Source: Pseudoalteromonas shioyasakiensis
GTDB taxonomy: Bacteria; Pseudomonadota; Gammaproteobacteria; Enterobacterales; Alteromonadaceae
Assembly: GCF_019134595.1 (NCBI RefSeq)
Contig: NZ_CP077770.1
Coordinates: 2,538,501 to 2,602,500 of the forward strand
Reading direction: 5' to 3'
Length of the DNA stretch: 64,000 nt
Shown here: one piece after another, positions 55,300 through 63,762 of the stretch
Numbering within the stretch: position 1 is the stretch's first letter
How the letters are laid out: each line of letters begins with the position of its first letter
The notes under the pieces: model-generated
Seen by the model: the letters and a program-made list of their open reading frames with translations, nothing else
Databases searched by the model: none
What the model was told of the DNA's origin: nothing
Program-made: the position numbers and the translations under genes

Positions 55300-55764
55300 A
55301 TGGAACAAAAACAACAAGCCTTACCAGCCAAAAAGAATATTGCCCTCGTAGCCCATGATGGTAAAAAAGCTGCCCTTCAGGCGTGGTGTGAAAAACACCA
55401 AGACATTTTAAGTAAGCACACGCTATACGGTACGGGCACAACAGGTCATTTAATCGAGCGTACAACAGGGCTTGAAGTGATTAAGCTGCTAAGCGGCCCT
55501 ATGGGGGGCGATCAACAACTTGGTGCTAAAATTGCTGAACATGAAGTGCACATGCTGGTGTTTTTCTGGGATCCACTTGCATCGCAGCCACACGACCCAG
55601 ATGTAAAAGCATTACTGCGTTTAGCTGCGGTTTGGAATATTCCTGTTGCCTGTAATGAAGTCAGTGCCGATATGCTATTAAGCTCACCTATGATGGAAAC
55701 TGAGCTGTGCCGCACGTTGCCAGATTACGAAAAATACCTTGCAACGCGCCAAGTGACTCTTTAG
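55300..55764 (+). CDS. mgsA: Methylglyoxal synthase
   Basis: A 154-residue enzyme with all key residues at the E. coli numbering: 'GTGTTG' phosphate loop (44-49), D71 (GPMGGD), H98 and D101 (QPHDPD). It converts dihydroxyacetone phosphate to methylglyoxal and phosphate, a bypass under phosphate limitation or sugar-phosphate stress. Convergent with the yegD-like gene. Confidence 0.97.
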   Translation: MEQKQQALPAKKNIALVAHDGKKAALQAWCEKHQDILSKHTLYGTGTTGHLIERTTGLEVIKLLSGPMGGDQQLGAKIAEHEVHMLVFFWDPLASQPHDPDVKALLRLAAVWNIPVACNEVSADMLLSSPMMETELCRTLPDYEKYLATRQVTL

Positions 55765-55795
55765 TTCTATAAGTCGTATCTCTAAGTGGGGGCTA

Positions 55796-57163
55796 TTAGC
55801 TATAAAGCTTGTGCGCCCACTTAGTTAAACCTGCAGTAACACTACCAAAGTGATCCCCGTTCAGCATAGTAATATCACCTAAATGAGCTTTTAACGCAGC
55901 CTTGATCAGCGGTGATTGCGCACTACCGCCCGTTAAGTAAATGACATCAGGCGTTGTGCCTGCTTCTTGAATCGCTTGTTTAGCTAGGCTCACTATCTGA
56001 CTTATCGAATCATCAACAGCTAAAGCGAGATCTTTTAGCGTTAAGCACTGCGTTAAGTCTGAATCTAAGAAGCGCAAATCTGTAGTAAATTCATTCGCTG
56101 ACGAGAGCGCAATTTTTGCCGCCTCGCCTTGCTGCACCAATTGGTGACCTTGCTTATTTTGCTGCAATTGAATTAAGCGTTTAAAAAGCGCAGGCTCTTT
56201 AACTTCTCGAAGTTGAGTCAGTAACTCACGATGATGGGCATCGCTATAAAACAGGCTTTGCAGATTTACATCATTGATTTTACAGGCTTGCCAAAACGGT
56301 TGATTCGGCAGTGGAAGACCCGATTTAAACTCAGTGCCTAAACCTAGTAATGGCATTAAACCATGAAAGCTCAGCGCAATATCTAAATCATTTCCACCCA
56401 CACGCTTACCACTGTGAGCTAAAAAGTCATTGTCACGGCATTGCTTATCACGAAAGCTCGGCCCCATTTGTACAAATGAGCAATCGCTAGTACCCCCGCC
56501 AATATCGACAACCAACACTTTTTGGTCTTGCTGCAATGAGGTTTCATAATCAATCCCCGCCGCTAATGGCTCATACAAAAACGACACCTCTTTGAAGCCT
56601 GCGCGCTTTGCTGCTCGCTCTAAAATACCCAGCGCTTGTTGATTAGACTCTTCACCACCGACTGATTGAAAGTTTACCGGTCGTCCAATTACCGTTTCAG
56701 TTAATGTGTCTTGCAGTGATTGCTCGGCACGTTGTTTAATTTTTAAAATCATCGCCGTGGCAATGTCTTCAAAAAAGTTTATTTGCCCTTGTTTTAAGCC
56801 TACTGCACCAAAAAATGATTTAGGTGACTTTACAAAGTAACCTTCTTCTGGAAATTGCACATACTCGCTAATTGCTTCACGACCTATAAATAAGGTCTCA
56901 TCACCAGCTTGAATATCGAGATCAGATTTAATACGAGGAATGGTATTTAAAAGGGCTTGGCGCTCAGTTTTAAAGTCGTGCTCAAATGGGCTACCCGTAA
57001 GATGCTTTGTCACAAAATCGACAACTAATGCACTGTGGTGAGTATAAAGTGTTGATGGTAAATATTGCTTGCCCTGCTCAAGCGGCACTAAAGAGACTTG
57101 TTGCTCGTTATTCATTACACCGATTGCACAATTTGAGCTACCGTAATCAAAGCCTGCAAACAT
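55796..57163 (-). CDS. yegD: YegD-type Hsp70 family chaperone-like ATPase
   Basis: A 455-residue protein with the actin-like ATPase fold: 'FAGFDYGSSNCAIGVM' (phosphate 1), 'VLVVDIGGGTSDCSFV' (phosphate 2) and 'VIYLTGGSAQSPLI' (adenosine loop). It lacks the DnaK C-terminal substrate-binding and lid domains, as YegD proteins do. Function in E. coli is not settled; a specialised chaperone role is presumed. Confidence 0.92.
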   Translation of the reverse strand: MFAGFDYGSSNCAIGVMNNEQQVSLVPLEQGKQYLPSTLYTHHSALVVDFVTKHLTGSPFEHDFKTERQALLNTIPRIKSDLDIQAGDETLFIGREAISEYVQFPEEGYFVKSPKSFFGAVGLKQGQINFFEDIATAMILKIKQRAEQSLQDTLTETVIGRPVNFQSVGGEESNQQALGILERAAKRAGFKEVSFLYEPLAAGIDYETSLQQDQKVLVVDIGGGTSDCSFVQMGPSFRDKQCRDNDFLAHSGKRVGGNDLDIALSFHGLMPLLGLGTEFKSGLPLPNQPFWQACKINDVNLQSLFYSDAHHRELLTQLREVKEPALFKRLIQLQQNKQGHQLVQQGEAAKIALSSANEFTTDLRFLDSDLTQCLTLKDLALAVDDSISQIVSLAKQAIQEAGTTPDVIYLTGGSAQSPLIKAALKAHLGDITMLNGDHFGSVTAGLTKWAHKLYS

Positions 57164-57183
57164 TCTAACACCTATACATCAAT

Positions 57184-57222
57184 AAAAAGGCCGCGAAATT
57201 TACCACAGTCGCAGCCGTTTTT
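57184..57222 (-). terminator. Terminator after the DNA ligase gene
   Basis: On the minus strand, GGC-GCGA and TCGC-GCC arms with small mismatches, flanked by A5 and T5 tracts, just past the ligase stop. Confidence 0.6.
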
Positions 57223-57230
57223 GAATGATG

Positions 57231-58073
57231 CTATGGCGTTTCATGCAAAAAGCTTGCAAAACGTGGTAAACCATTTTTAGTAAAACCATGATATTTGTAG
57301 GTAATGGTACTACCTATCGCTGGGGGCGATGATCTTTGTTGATCGGTAAATCCCGAGCCAATTTTAAATTCGGTACCATCACTACTGCGCACCTTGAGTG
57401 CACCTAGCATATTTTTATACTTACCCTTTCCTGCGATATAACCGATTACAACTGCTTCAGCGTCAAAATAAGGCTTTAACTTTAACAATGCATCACTACG
57501 CCCTGCACTATGCTTAGCAGCTGCTAGATGCAGCATGACGCCCTCAGCTCCTTGTGCGATTAGTTTATCCATAAACAAACTAAGTTGTTTGTTATCGTTA
57601 AAGTGCATTTGCGCAACGCCTTTAATATGCTCACTTTGCAGCTGGTTTACTAACCTTGTGTAGTTTTCATAACGTTGACTAAATGGCGTTGTCGCATCCG
57701 GCATATCAAATATCATGTAATTGACGGTTTGCCATTCTGATTCTACAGGTGTGACTTTTCGAACGATCCCGCTCACATTGGCAAAGTCTTGGCGCTTAGT
57801 CCAAAGCTCTCCATCAAGCCAAACACCTGGCAGTGGATCTGTGAACCACTTGGGCGCATAAATTGGGTTACCATTTCGGGTTACTAATTGACTCCCTGTC
57901 CAAATAGCCCGAACGCCATCATATTTTTCACTAACTAAATAGTCAGATACATTAACCTTCTCGGCTTGATAGACGTTTGCTAAAAGGACTGAAGGTGCTT
58001 GTTGCGCTTCGGCTGAAAAGCCTATAAATAACGTGATTGCGCACAAAAGCGCACGAGTGAATTTAACCATCAT
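57231..58073 (-). CDS. Secreted (periplasmic) ATP-dependent DNA ligase, LigE type
   Basis: A 280-residue protein with an N-terminal signal peptide (about 1-23, AEA) and a minimal ATP-dependent ligase: adenylation-domain motif I S-E-K50-Y-D-G-V-R with the nucleophilic lysine, 'VWLDGELW' (motif III), 'AEGVMLH' (motif IV), 'LLKLKPYFDAEAVVIGY' (motif V) and a short OB domain. Such ligases occur in many Gram-negatives beside the essential NAD-dependent LigA and are thought to act on DNA in the periplasm, possibly during uptake. AAGGA Shine-Dalgarno. The second ATG is an equally good start. Confidence 0.93.
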   Translation of the reverse strand: MMVKFTRALLCAITLFIGFSAEAQQAPSVLLANVYQAEKVNVSDYLVSEKYDGVRAIWTGSQLVTRNGNPIYAPKWFTDPLPGVWLDGELWTKRQDFANVSGIVRKVTPVESEWQTVNYMIFDMPDATTPFSQRYENYTRLVNQLQSEHIKGVAQMHFNDNKQLSLFMDKLIAQGAEGVMLHLAAAKHSAGRSDALLKLKPYFDAEAVVIGYIAGKGKYKNMLGALKVRSSDGTEFKIGSGFTDQQRSSPPAIGSTITYKYHGFTKNGLPRFASFLHETP

Positions 58074-58117
58074 TGCTTCCTTGCAAATTTGTGAGTATTA
58101 ACTGGCTCTGGCTTTGA

Positions 58118-58159
58118 CTACTTAACAATAGCTACTTAACAAAAGCAGCTTAGCAATAG
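58118..58159. repeat. 14-base tandem repeat, three copies
   Basis: Three head-to-tail 14-base units: CTACTTAACAATAG, CTACTTAACAAAAG and CAGCTTAGCAATAG. A fourth, degenerate unit (58160-58173) runs into the stop of the HAD phosphatase gene. It fills most of the spacer between the ligase and phosphatase genes. Confidence 0.8.
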
Positions 58160-58167
58160 TCAGCTAA

Positions 58168-58824
58168 TTATAGTTTAGTTTGTAGCCATTTGAAAAATTC
58201 GTTTAAATCAGCAAACACACCCGCGGCTTTACTAAAATCATGCTCTAATGTGAAATGATTTGGTACCGCATACACAGCAACACCAGCGTTGCTCGCAGCG
58301 GTAACACCGGTAAAGGTATCTTCGACTGCCACAACTTCATTGGCTGTGATATTTAGCGTATTTAGGGCTAGTTGATAAGGGTCACCAGCAGGTTTAGGAT
58401 TATCAACATCATCTTTGGTAACCACACAGTCAAACCAATCGAAAATGCCATAGCCTTTTAAAATAGGATAAGCTTCATCTTTTGCACTACCTGTTACTAA
58501 TGCCATTTTTAAACCACTGGCTTTGACTTGCCTAAGCACTGTTTTTGCATGAGGCATATAGGCGGGTAAATTAGTACTAACAAAACGGCCAAATGCAGCG
58601 TACTTATCATCCGTTAACTGCTCGGGGCTGATAGTTAACCCATAATTTGTAACAACCTCTTTAGCGGCTTCAAGAGTTGGCCTCCCTGAAAAACGCTGGC
58701 AAAAGGTAGCTTCATCATACTGCACGCCAAAAGGAGCTAACAAATCATTCCAAATATTAAAGTGCACACTTTCAGAGTCAACCAAAGTGCCATCCATATC
58801 AAACAATACTGCTTTTAAAGTCAT
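58168..58824 (-). CDS. HAD-superfamily hydrolase, beta-phosphoglucomutase/GPH-like
   Basis: About 218 residues. The frame extends to a GTG at 58860, but AAGGA is seven bases from the ATG at 58824 (MTLKAVLFDMDGT), which places the catalytic D-M-D-G-T loop at the usual distance from the start. 'ALVTGSAKD' is motif II, and 'KPAGDPYQLALNTL' plus 'VVAVEDTFTGVTAA' are motifs III and IV. The cap insert begins 'SESVHFNIWNDLL'. Cytoplasmic phosphatase of a small sugar phosphate or similar; exact substrate unknown. Confidence 0.88.
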   Translation of the reverse strand: MTLKAVLFDMDGTLVDSESVHFNIWNDLLAPFGVQYDEATFCQRFSGRPTLEAAKEVVTNYGLTISPEQLTDDKYAAFGRFVSTNLPAYMPHAKTVLRQVKASGLKMALVTGSAKDEAYPILKGYGIFDWFDCVVTKDDVDNPKPAGDPYQLALNTLNITANEVVAVEDTFTGVTAASNAGVAVYAVPNHFTLEHDFSKAAGVFADLNEFFKWLQTKL

Positions 58825-58841
58825 CCTCATTCCTTCAAAGT

Positions 58842-58866
58842 AAAAAGGTGCCATAGGCACCTTTAA
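58842..58866 (-). terminator. Terminator after the small conserved gene
   Basis: On the minus strand AAAGGTGCC / GGCACCTTT arms with a TAT loop, then T run. It sits between the small gene and the HAD gene, so they are at least partly separate units. Confidence 0.75.
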
Positions 58867-58872
58867 ATATGA

Positions 58873-59172
58873 TTATTCTGTTAAACCCGCAGGTGGCTCA
58901 GCAAACGCTTCTTCGCCTGTTTCTACATCAACCAGCTCGTAGCCACGTTGCTTTCTTACCACTTTCAAAATGGGCTTAGAAAACGCTGTTTTTAAACGAT
59001 CTGCATCTGCTTCAAGTTCTTCGACTGTATGACCAAATGGTGCGGCACCGGTTTCTGACCAGTTAGTCACTTTACCATTTAAGTTATATTCAACTTCATG
59101 AATTTGATATTGTGCCGCTTCCTCTTTTGTTGCTTCACAAAAAATTACACGGTAGTTCCAAAATCCAGCCAT
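58873..59172 (-). CDS. Small conserved cytoplasmic protein, function unknown
   Basis: A 99-residue protein from the ATG at 59172 (MAGFWNYRVIFCE); a TTG seven codons upstream is possible but less likely. The order 'WNYRVI ... YQIHEVEYN-GKV--WSE ... PFGHTVEEL' suggests a small beta-rich conserved protein, perhaps a C-terminal acidic tail for partner binding. I do not recognise a named family. Between the HAD phosphatase gene and the TonB-dependent receptor gene, all on the minus strand. Confidence 0.7.
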   Translation of the reverse strand: MAGFWNYRVIFCEATKEEAAQYQIHEVEYNLNGKVTNWSETGAAPFGHTVEELEADADRLKTAFSKPILKVVRKQRGYELVDVETGEEAFAEPPAGLTE

Positions 59173-59235
59173 AGTTATTCTCTTTCTCTTCAATTAATCC
59201 TGCCACTTTAGCAGTTACCAACGCGATTATAAACG

Positions 59236-59262
59236 AAAAAACCCGCTATACAGCGGGTTTTA
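59236..59262 (-). terminator. Terminator after the TonB-dependent receptor gene
   Basis: CCCGCT / AGCGGG arms extended by A and T tracts on both sides, 21 bases past the receptor stop on the minus strand. Confidence 0.88.
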
Positions 59263-59282
59263 ATAGGACTTATTATTTCAGC

Positions 59283-61544
59283 TTAGAAGAAGCTTACTTT
59301 GAACTCAGCACCGATGTAACGCTCTTCGTTCACCATTGCTGTGTTGTTATTGAAGTCGATAGCACCGATTGATTGTTGCTCGTCGAACATGTTACGAACG
59401 AATGCTGATACTTCATATTCGTTGTCGCCTTCAGCCCAAGCATAACCTGCACGTAAACCTACTTCAGTTAATGGCTTGCCTTCAAACTCAACTGACTCGT
59501 ATAAGAAGTAGTTGATTTCGCTGCGGTAAGACACGTCAGCGTAAGTGAAGAATTCACCATCAGCTACTTCGCGGCTATAGCGTAATGTAAGGTTAGAGAT
59601 CCACTCAGGTGCGTGCGGTAAGCTGTTACCATCAAGGATAGCTTGACCTGCGCTGTTTAATGAGTTTGTTACAGTACACTGCGCACATACGTCAACGGCT
59701 AGGTCTTTATCGTCAAGCTCAGTGTTGTTATAACTTAAGTTAAATGTAGCGTTTAGGTTGTCAGTTAATACCCACTCAGTGTCTAACTCAAAACCGTAAC
59801 CAGTTGTCTTATCGGCATTAACTAAACGGTTGAAGTTTGCACCACCACCTACAGCTGTTAATTGTTGGTCATCCATTGTGTAGTAGAACACAGTTGCGTT
59901 TACACGACCTTGGCCGTCAAGTACGTCTGATTTGATACCTGTTTCGAAAGACGTCACAGTTTCAGACTCAGCAACAGTTACTTCATCACCGAATAAGATA
60001 CGACCTTGGATACTTGGTGCGCGGAAGCTGTTTGCAACACGTGCGTACCAGTTTACGTCATCGTTGATCTTGTAGTTAGCAGATAGATCCCAGCTAACGT
60101 GGTCGTCACTTGGGTTTTCTGTTAGGAATAACGCACCGCCACCTGCAGGGCTTAAAGTACGGTTTGCAGAGAACTCTTTTTCGTCATCTGAGTAACGAAG
60201 GCCCGCAGTGATTTTTAAGTCGTCAGTGACTGTGTAATCTAATGAACCGAATACCGCCCATGCTTTGGTATCTTGCTGCTGGATAACATAGCCGTTTAAC
60301 TCACCAGGTGTTGAACCATAAGTGTCGTAGCTGAAGTTTTCGATTGTTAGCGCTTCATCAAAGTAGAAAACACCTACTTGGAAGTTTACGTCGCCAGTAT
60401 AGTTGCTTGATAAACGAAGTTCTTGCGTGTATTGATCTTGATCTGGAATACCGTCAGCACTTTCAGAGTAGAACGGGATAAAACCTGGGCCCATATCTGG
60501 TAAGTAGCTTGCACCGTAACCACCGTCGATGTCAGCGCGAGAATAGATTTCAGCGCTTTCCCATGCAGAGATTGACGTAAGAGTTAAATCATTGATATCC
60601 CACTCAAGCTTTAAGCTTGCGCCTTGAGATTCAACTTGCTGTGTCGCACGAGAAGCAGCATCGTGGTAAACCACATCATGCTCAAAGTTATCGACTAAAT
60701 CGTTTGTGCCAGCTTTAATAGCGTTACCACGGAATGCGATTGGCGTACCATCCATATCACGAACGTGGTAGTTGAAAAGACCTGTGAAATCGTCACCTTC
60801 ATATAAAAACTGAACACGTGCCGCTTTTTCAGTGTAGCCTCCTAATACGTCATCTTGTTCAAAGCCTGGTGCACGGTTATCGATGTAATCGTCTTTTTCT
60901 TGCCAAAGTACAGAAACACGCGTTGATAAACGGTCTGTTAAGCCACCGCCAACAGCACCTTCAAAATCAACTGCGCCACGGCTACCGTAAGATACTGAGC
61001 CATAGCCTTCAAATTCTTGTGATGGTTTAACTGTATCAAATTTAACAAGGCCAGCCGGTGTGTTACGACCGAATAAAGTACCTTGTGGGCCACGTAGAAC
61101 TTCTACACGTGCTACGTCAAATACAGGGAAACCTTTTAAGATTGCGTTCTCTTGAACAACTTCGTCTACAACTAACGAAACTGGTTGAGAAGCATTTAGG
61201 TCAAAGTCAGTGTTACCTAGACCACGAACATAAAAGCGTGGGAAAGAACGACCAAACGAAGATTCGATTGATAAACTTGGGATTTTCGCATTCATAAAAC
61301 GAATATCCATACCAGCTGAGCTGTAAGCGTCTAAGCTGTCACCTTGTAATGCAGATACAGCTACAGGTACTTCCTGTGCATTTTCTACACGTTTACGAGC
61401 GGTGATTTGAATAACTTCTAGTTGGTTGTTTTTTGCTGCTGTCGCTTCGTCGGCAGCAAGAGTTGAAAATGAAGTACCTGCTACGGCAGAGAACAACGTT
61501 GCATTGATAAGTGTTGCTAACGTAGATCTTTTCATTGCTTTCAT
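59283..61544 (-). CDS. TonB-dependent outer-membrane receptor
   Basis: A 753-residue protein with a signal peptide (about 1-31, LAA), a TonB box-like 'LEVIQITARKR', a plug domain ('VPVAVSALQGDSL', 'FYVRGLGNTDFD', 'RVEVLRGPQGTLFGRNTPAG') and a 22-strand barrel ending in an aromatic residue (KVSFF). The plug motif is that of the large group acting on siderophores, vitamins, sugars or plant-like compounds; the ligand cannot be told. A probable second ATG (MKRST) lies three codons in. The leader is long and appears structured. Confidence 0.95.
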   Translation of the reverse strand: MKAMKRSTLATLINATLFSAVAGTSFSTLAADEATAAKNNQLEVIQITARKRVENAQEVPVAVSALQGDSLDAYSSAGMDIRFMNAKIPSLSIESSFGRSFPRFYVRGLGNTDFDLNASQPVSLVVDEVVQENAILKGFPVFDVARVEVLRGPQGTLFGRNTPAGLVKFDTVKPSQEFEGYGSVSYGSRGAVDFEGAVGGGLTDRLSTRVSVLWQEKDDYIDNRAPGFEQDDVLGGYTEKAARVQFLYEGDDFTGLFNYHVRDMDGTPIAFRGNAIKAGTNDLVDNFEHDVVYHDAASRATQQVESQGASLKLEWDINDLTLTSISAWESAEIYSRADIDGGYGASYLPDMGPGFIPFYSESADGIPDQDQYTQELRLSSNYTGDVNFQVGVFYFDEALTIENFSYDTYGSTPGELNGYVIQQQDTKAWAVFGSLDYTVTDDLKITAGLRYSDDEKEFSANRTLSPAGGGALFLTENPSDDHVSWDLSANYKINDDVNWYARVANSFRAPSIQGRILFGDEVTVAESETVTSFETGIKSDVLDGQGRVNATVFYYTMDDQQLTAVGGGANFNRLVNADKTTGYGFELDTEWVLTDNLNATFNLSYNNTELDDKDLAVDVCAQCTVTNSLNSAGQAILDGNSLPHAPEWISNLTLRYSREVADGEFFTYADVSYRSEINYFLYESVEFEGKPLTEVGLRAGYAWAEGDNEYEVSAFVRNMFDEQQSIGAIDFNNNTAMVNEERYIGAEFKVSFF

Positions 61545-61565
61545 GTCGGGTTTTAACCTTTTTTA

Positions 61566-61671
61566 TGCACTCTTATTCAACGGTGATGATGTTGCGTCAA
61601 TTCATTTGACGGGCTCGGCCAATTTTTCGCGCCTTGTAATAAGCTGCGCGGACCTCTAGTTCGAGAGTGCA
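61566..61671 (-). promoter_or_regulatory. Structured 5' leader of the TonB-dependent receptor gene (candidate cis-regulatory RNA)
   Basis: On the minus strand, TGCACTCT (61671-61664) can pair with AGAGTGCA (61573-61566), closing about 90 bases. Inside are two more stems: CCGCGC... region GCGCG/CGCGC (61650-61646 with 61632-61628) and CGTCAA/TTGACG (61611-61606 with 61600-61595). Together they make a three-way-junction-like fold ending 22 bases before the start codon and beginning some 30 bases after the likely transcription start. I see no match to cobalamin, TPP or other riboswitch cores I know. Confidence 0.5.
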
Positions 61672-61704
61672 AAACGAAGTAAAGAGGCTGAACGAACGCT
61701 GACG

Positions 61705-61713
61705 ATTATAACA
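61705..61713 (-). promoter_or_regulatory. Extended -10 promoter of the TonB-dependent receptor gene
   Basis: TGTTATAAT on the minus strand is a perfect -10 hexamer with a TGn extension. No good -35 is visible, as is usual for extended -10 promoters. It would start transcription near 61698, leaving a leader of about 150 bases. Confidence 0.6.
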
Positions 61714-61912
61714 CTTCATGACACTTTTACTGCATTAAAAATTAGAAATATACAATTTTTTTACAACAATTAGCGGCAACATCGCCGCATTTAGAAGATT
61801 TTATGCAATTATTTTTCATTGAAGCGGACATATGTCCTGTGCATTTAATTGCAACAATGTGTAGACATTATGTACAAATGAGAGCCGCTTTCATTTACCC
61901 CTTTTTTAGCAA
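61714..61912. other. Intergenic region between the MscS-type gene and the TonB receptor promoter
   Basis: No gene is seen. It holds a GCGGC/GCCGC hairpin near 61773-61788, which may end the MscS-type transcript, and a perfect 12-base palindrome GGACATATGTCC at 61826-61837, about 128 bases upstream of the likely receptor transcription start. Confidence 0.45.
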
Positions 61913-63607
61913 CTAATCAGTCACTCGTGCGAATTCTGGGTTAGCTAATTCACATTCATGCTCATTTAATAAGCCTAAAATTGCTAAGTTTAACTCTTCG
62001 ATTACTTCCATATAAAAAGCAAAGTCGACAGTCTCTACGTAGCTTAGTACATCCACTTGTAAAGCCCAAGGTGTGAAGCCTTTAAAGCGAACACGACAAG
62101 GCTCAAAAGCGATGTGCTTATGTTGCTCTAAAAGCTCTCTTAGGGCTTGCATAAACGACATTAGGTTTTGTTGCTTAGTATTGGCACTGAGCATCAATTT
62201 AGGTCGATAAGAAATACGCTCTCGTTCCGAGACATTCTCAAGCTGCATATCAACAAACTTTGCATTCGCCACATAGATAACCGAGCGATCAAGCGTTCGA
62301 ATTCGCGTTGCTCTTAGCCCTATTTCTTCTACCGTGCCTAACTGGCTGCCAAACTTACATAAACTACCTATTTTTACTGGTGCAGAAATATATAGAGTGA
62401 TTGCTGCAATGATATTCTCAACCGTTTTTTGCGCTGCAAGGGCAATTGCAAGTCCACCAATACCTAAACCAGCCAGTAAAGTAGTGGCATTAAAGCCTAA
62501 GTTTTCAAACCACATGAATAGTAAGATAATGGCTATTGAGGTTTTTACTACGTTACTCAGTGGTCGCAGTAAAAAGACTACTTGCGGTCTGTCTTGGTTT
62601 ATAAAGCGTTGGCTCAGTCTATGCTTTGCAATATCAACTGCACGAAGACATATCCACCCCCATGCAATTAACAGCACTGTTGCGCCATGAAATAAAGCAA
62701 GTACTGCAATTGTTACATTAGATTGATCACTCAAAGAACGAGACATTAATACAGCCAGCAATAAGCAAACAGGTCCATTAATGAACGCTATCACATCTTT
62801 TTCAACAGGCACTTTTAAATGGCCAAGTACAAATGTGAGAATACGCGTCACAATGATTGCTACCGCAAGGAAAAACAAAAAACTAAAGGCAAAGTAAATC
62901 CATTGCCAAAGTAATATCCCTAAAAACTCTACATCTGGCAGATTCTTATATAACCATTCACCAACTCGGTTATAACCATACTCTTTTGTTAGTAAGGGAA
63001 TTTGGCTTACCGTTGCATTCGATATTTTCCAAATGCGATTGCCACTTTCAGGGTCTGGGATCAACTGTAATAAAATTTGAACTGTACCTTGTGAGGTTGA
63101 TATTTCCCCCACTAAGTCACGATAACTTGGTACACTTTCTTTTTGCTTTCCTTCGGGCTTGTTACTTAAGTTATCAATGTCTACCCAGAGTGTGCGATCA
63201 AGTACTACAGATAAGTTTTCGGCTAGTTGAGACTGACCAATAATAGCCACATCCTGAGGCAGATTTCGAAAATCAAGATACTGAGCAGCGCGTTCAAAGT
63301 CACGAGCTCTGGCCGCTTTCAAATAACCCTGCATTGAACTTCGTGGTGTCATTCGACCGTATGTGTCGAAGGCTAAATCGTCTTCTAAAGCAGTTTCTTT
63401 TTCTTCGCTAGCTGCTGGAGTACTGACTTCAGGCTCTTGCTTGGCTGGCTTTTGTTCGGCTTGATCTTCCTTATTGTCTTTATCAATTAAGGATTTAACG
63501 GTCACTTCGGGTGTGGTTGTTGCCCATAATGGCGCATTAAACAACAGTAAAAAACACACTAATAACTTACTAAATTGTAATGAAAACTTGGTATTACAAC
63601 GGCTCAC
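61913..63607 (-). CDS. MscS family mechanosensitive ion channel
   Basis: A 564-residue protein with a signal peptide (about 1-29), a periplasmic region (about 30-215) including an acidic, disordered stretch, then several membrane segments (about 230-390). The pore helix region 'TTLLAGLGIGGLAIALAAQKTVENIIAAITLYI' is the MscS TM3 motif, followed by the beta and C-terminal domains ('GTVEEIGLRATRIRTLDRSVIYVANAKF'). It opens under membrane tension to release solutes on osmotic downshock. Larger than MscS itself (286), like the YnaI/MscM-type group with a periplasmic N-domain. Confidence 0.92.
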   Translation of the reverse strand: MSRCNTKFSLQFSKLLVCFLLLFNAPLWATTTPEVTVKSLIDKDNKEDQAEQKPAKQEPEVSTPAASEEKETALEDDLAFDTYGRMTPRSSMQGYLKAARARDFERAAQYLDFRNLPQDVAIIGQSQLAENLSVVLDRTLWVDIDNLSNKPEGKQKESVPSYRDLVGEISTSQGTVQILLQLIPDPESGNRIWKISNATVSQIPLLTKEYGYNRVGEWLYKNLPDVEFLGILLWQWIYFAFSFLFFLAVAIIVTRILTFVLGHLKVPVEKDVIAFINGPVCLLLAVLMSRSLSDQSNVTIAVLALFHGATVLLIAWGWICLRAVDIAKHRLSQRFINQDRPQVVFLLRPLSNVVKTSIAIILLFMWFENLGFNATTLLAGLGIGGLAIALAAQKTVENIIAAITLYISAPVKIGSLCKFGSQLGTVEEIGLRATRIRTLDRSVIYVANAKFVDMQLENVSERERISYRPKLMLSANTKQQNLMSFMQALRELLEQHKHIAFEPCRVRFKGFTPWALQVDVLSYVETVDFAFYMEVIEELNLAILGLLNEHECELANPEFARVTD

Positions 63608-63762
63608 ACTTTATTCCTTGTTCGATAAACATTAAATCGCTGAAATAATCAGCTAATTAAATTAGAGCATGGTTTGTGTAACTGTACAAAAAATAATTAA
63701 AACTCTTTGCAACTAACTGCTGAGATGTTAGTTATATAAAGACTTAAGCAAAGGATACTATT

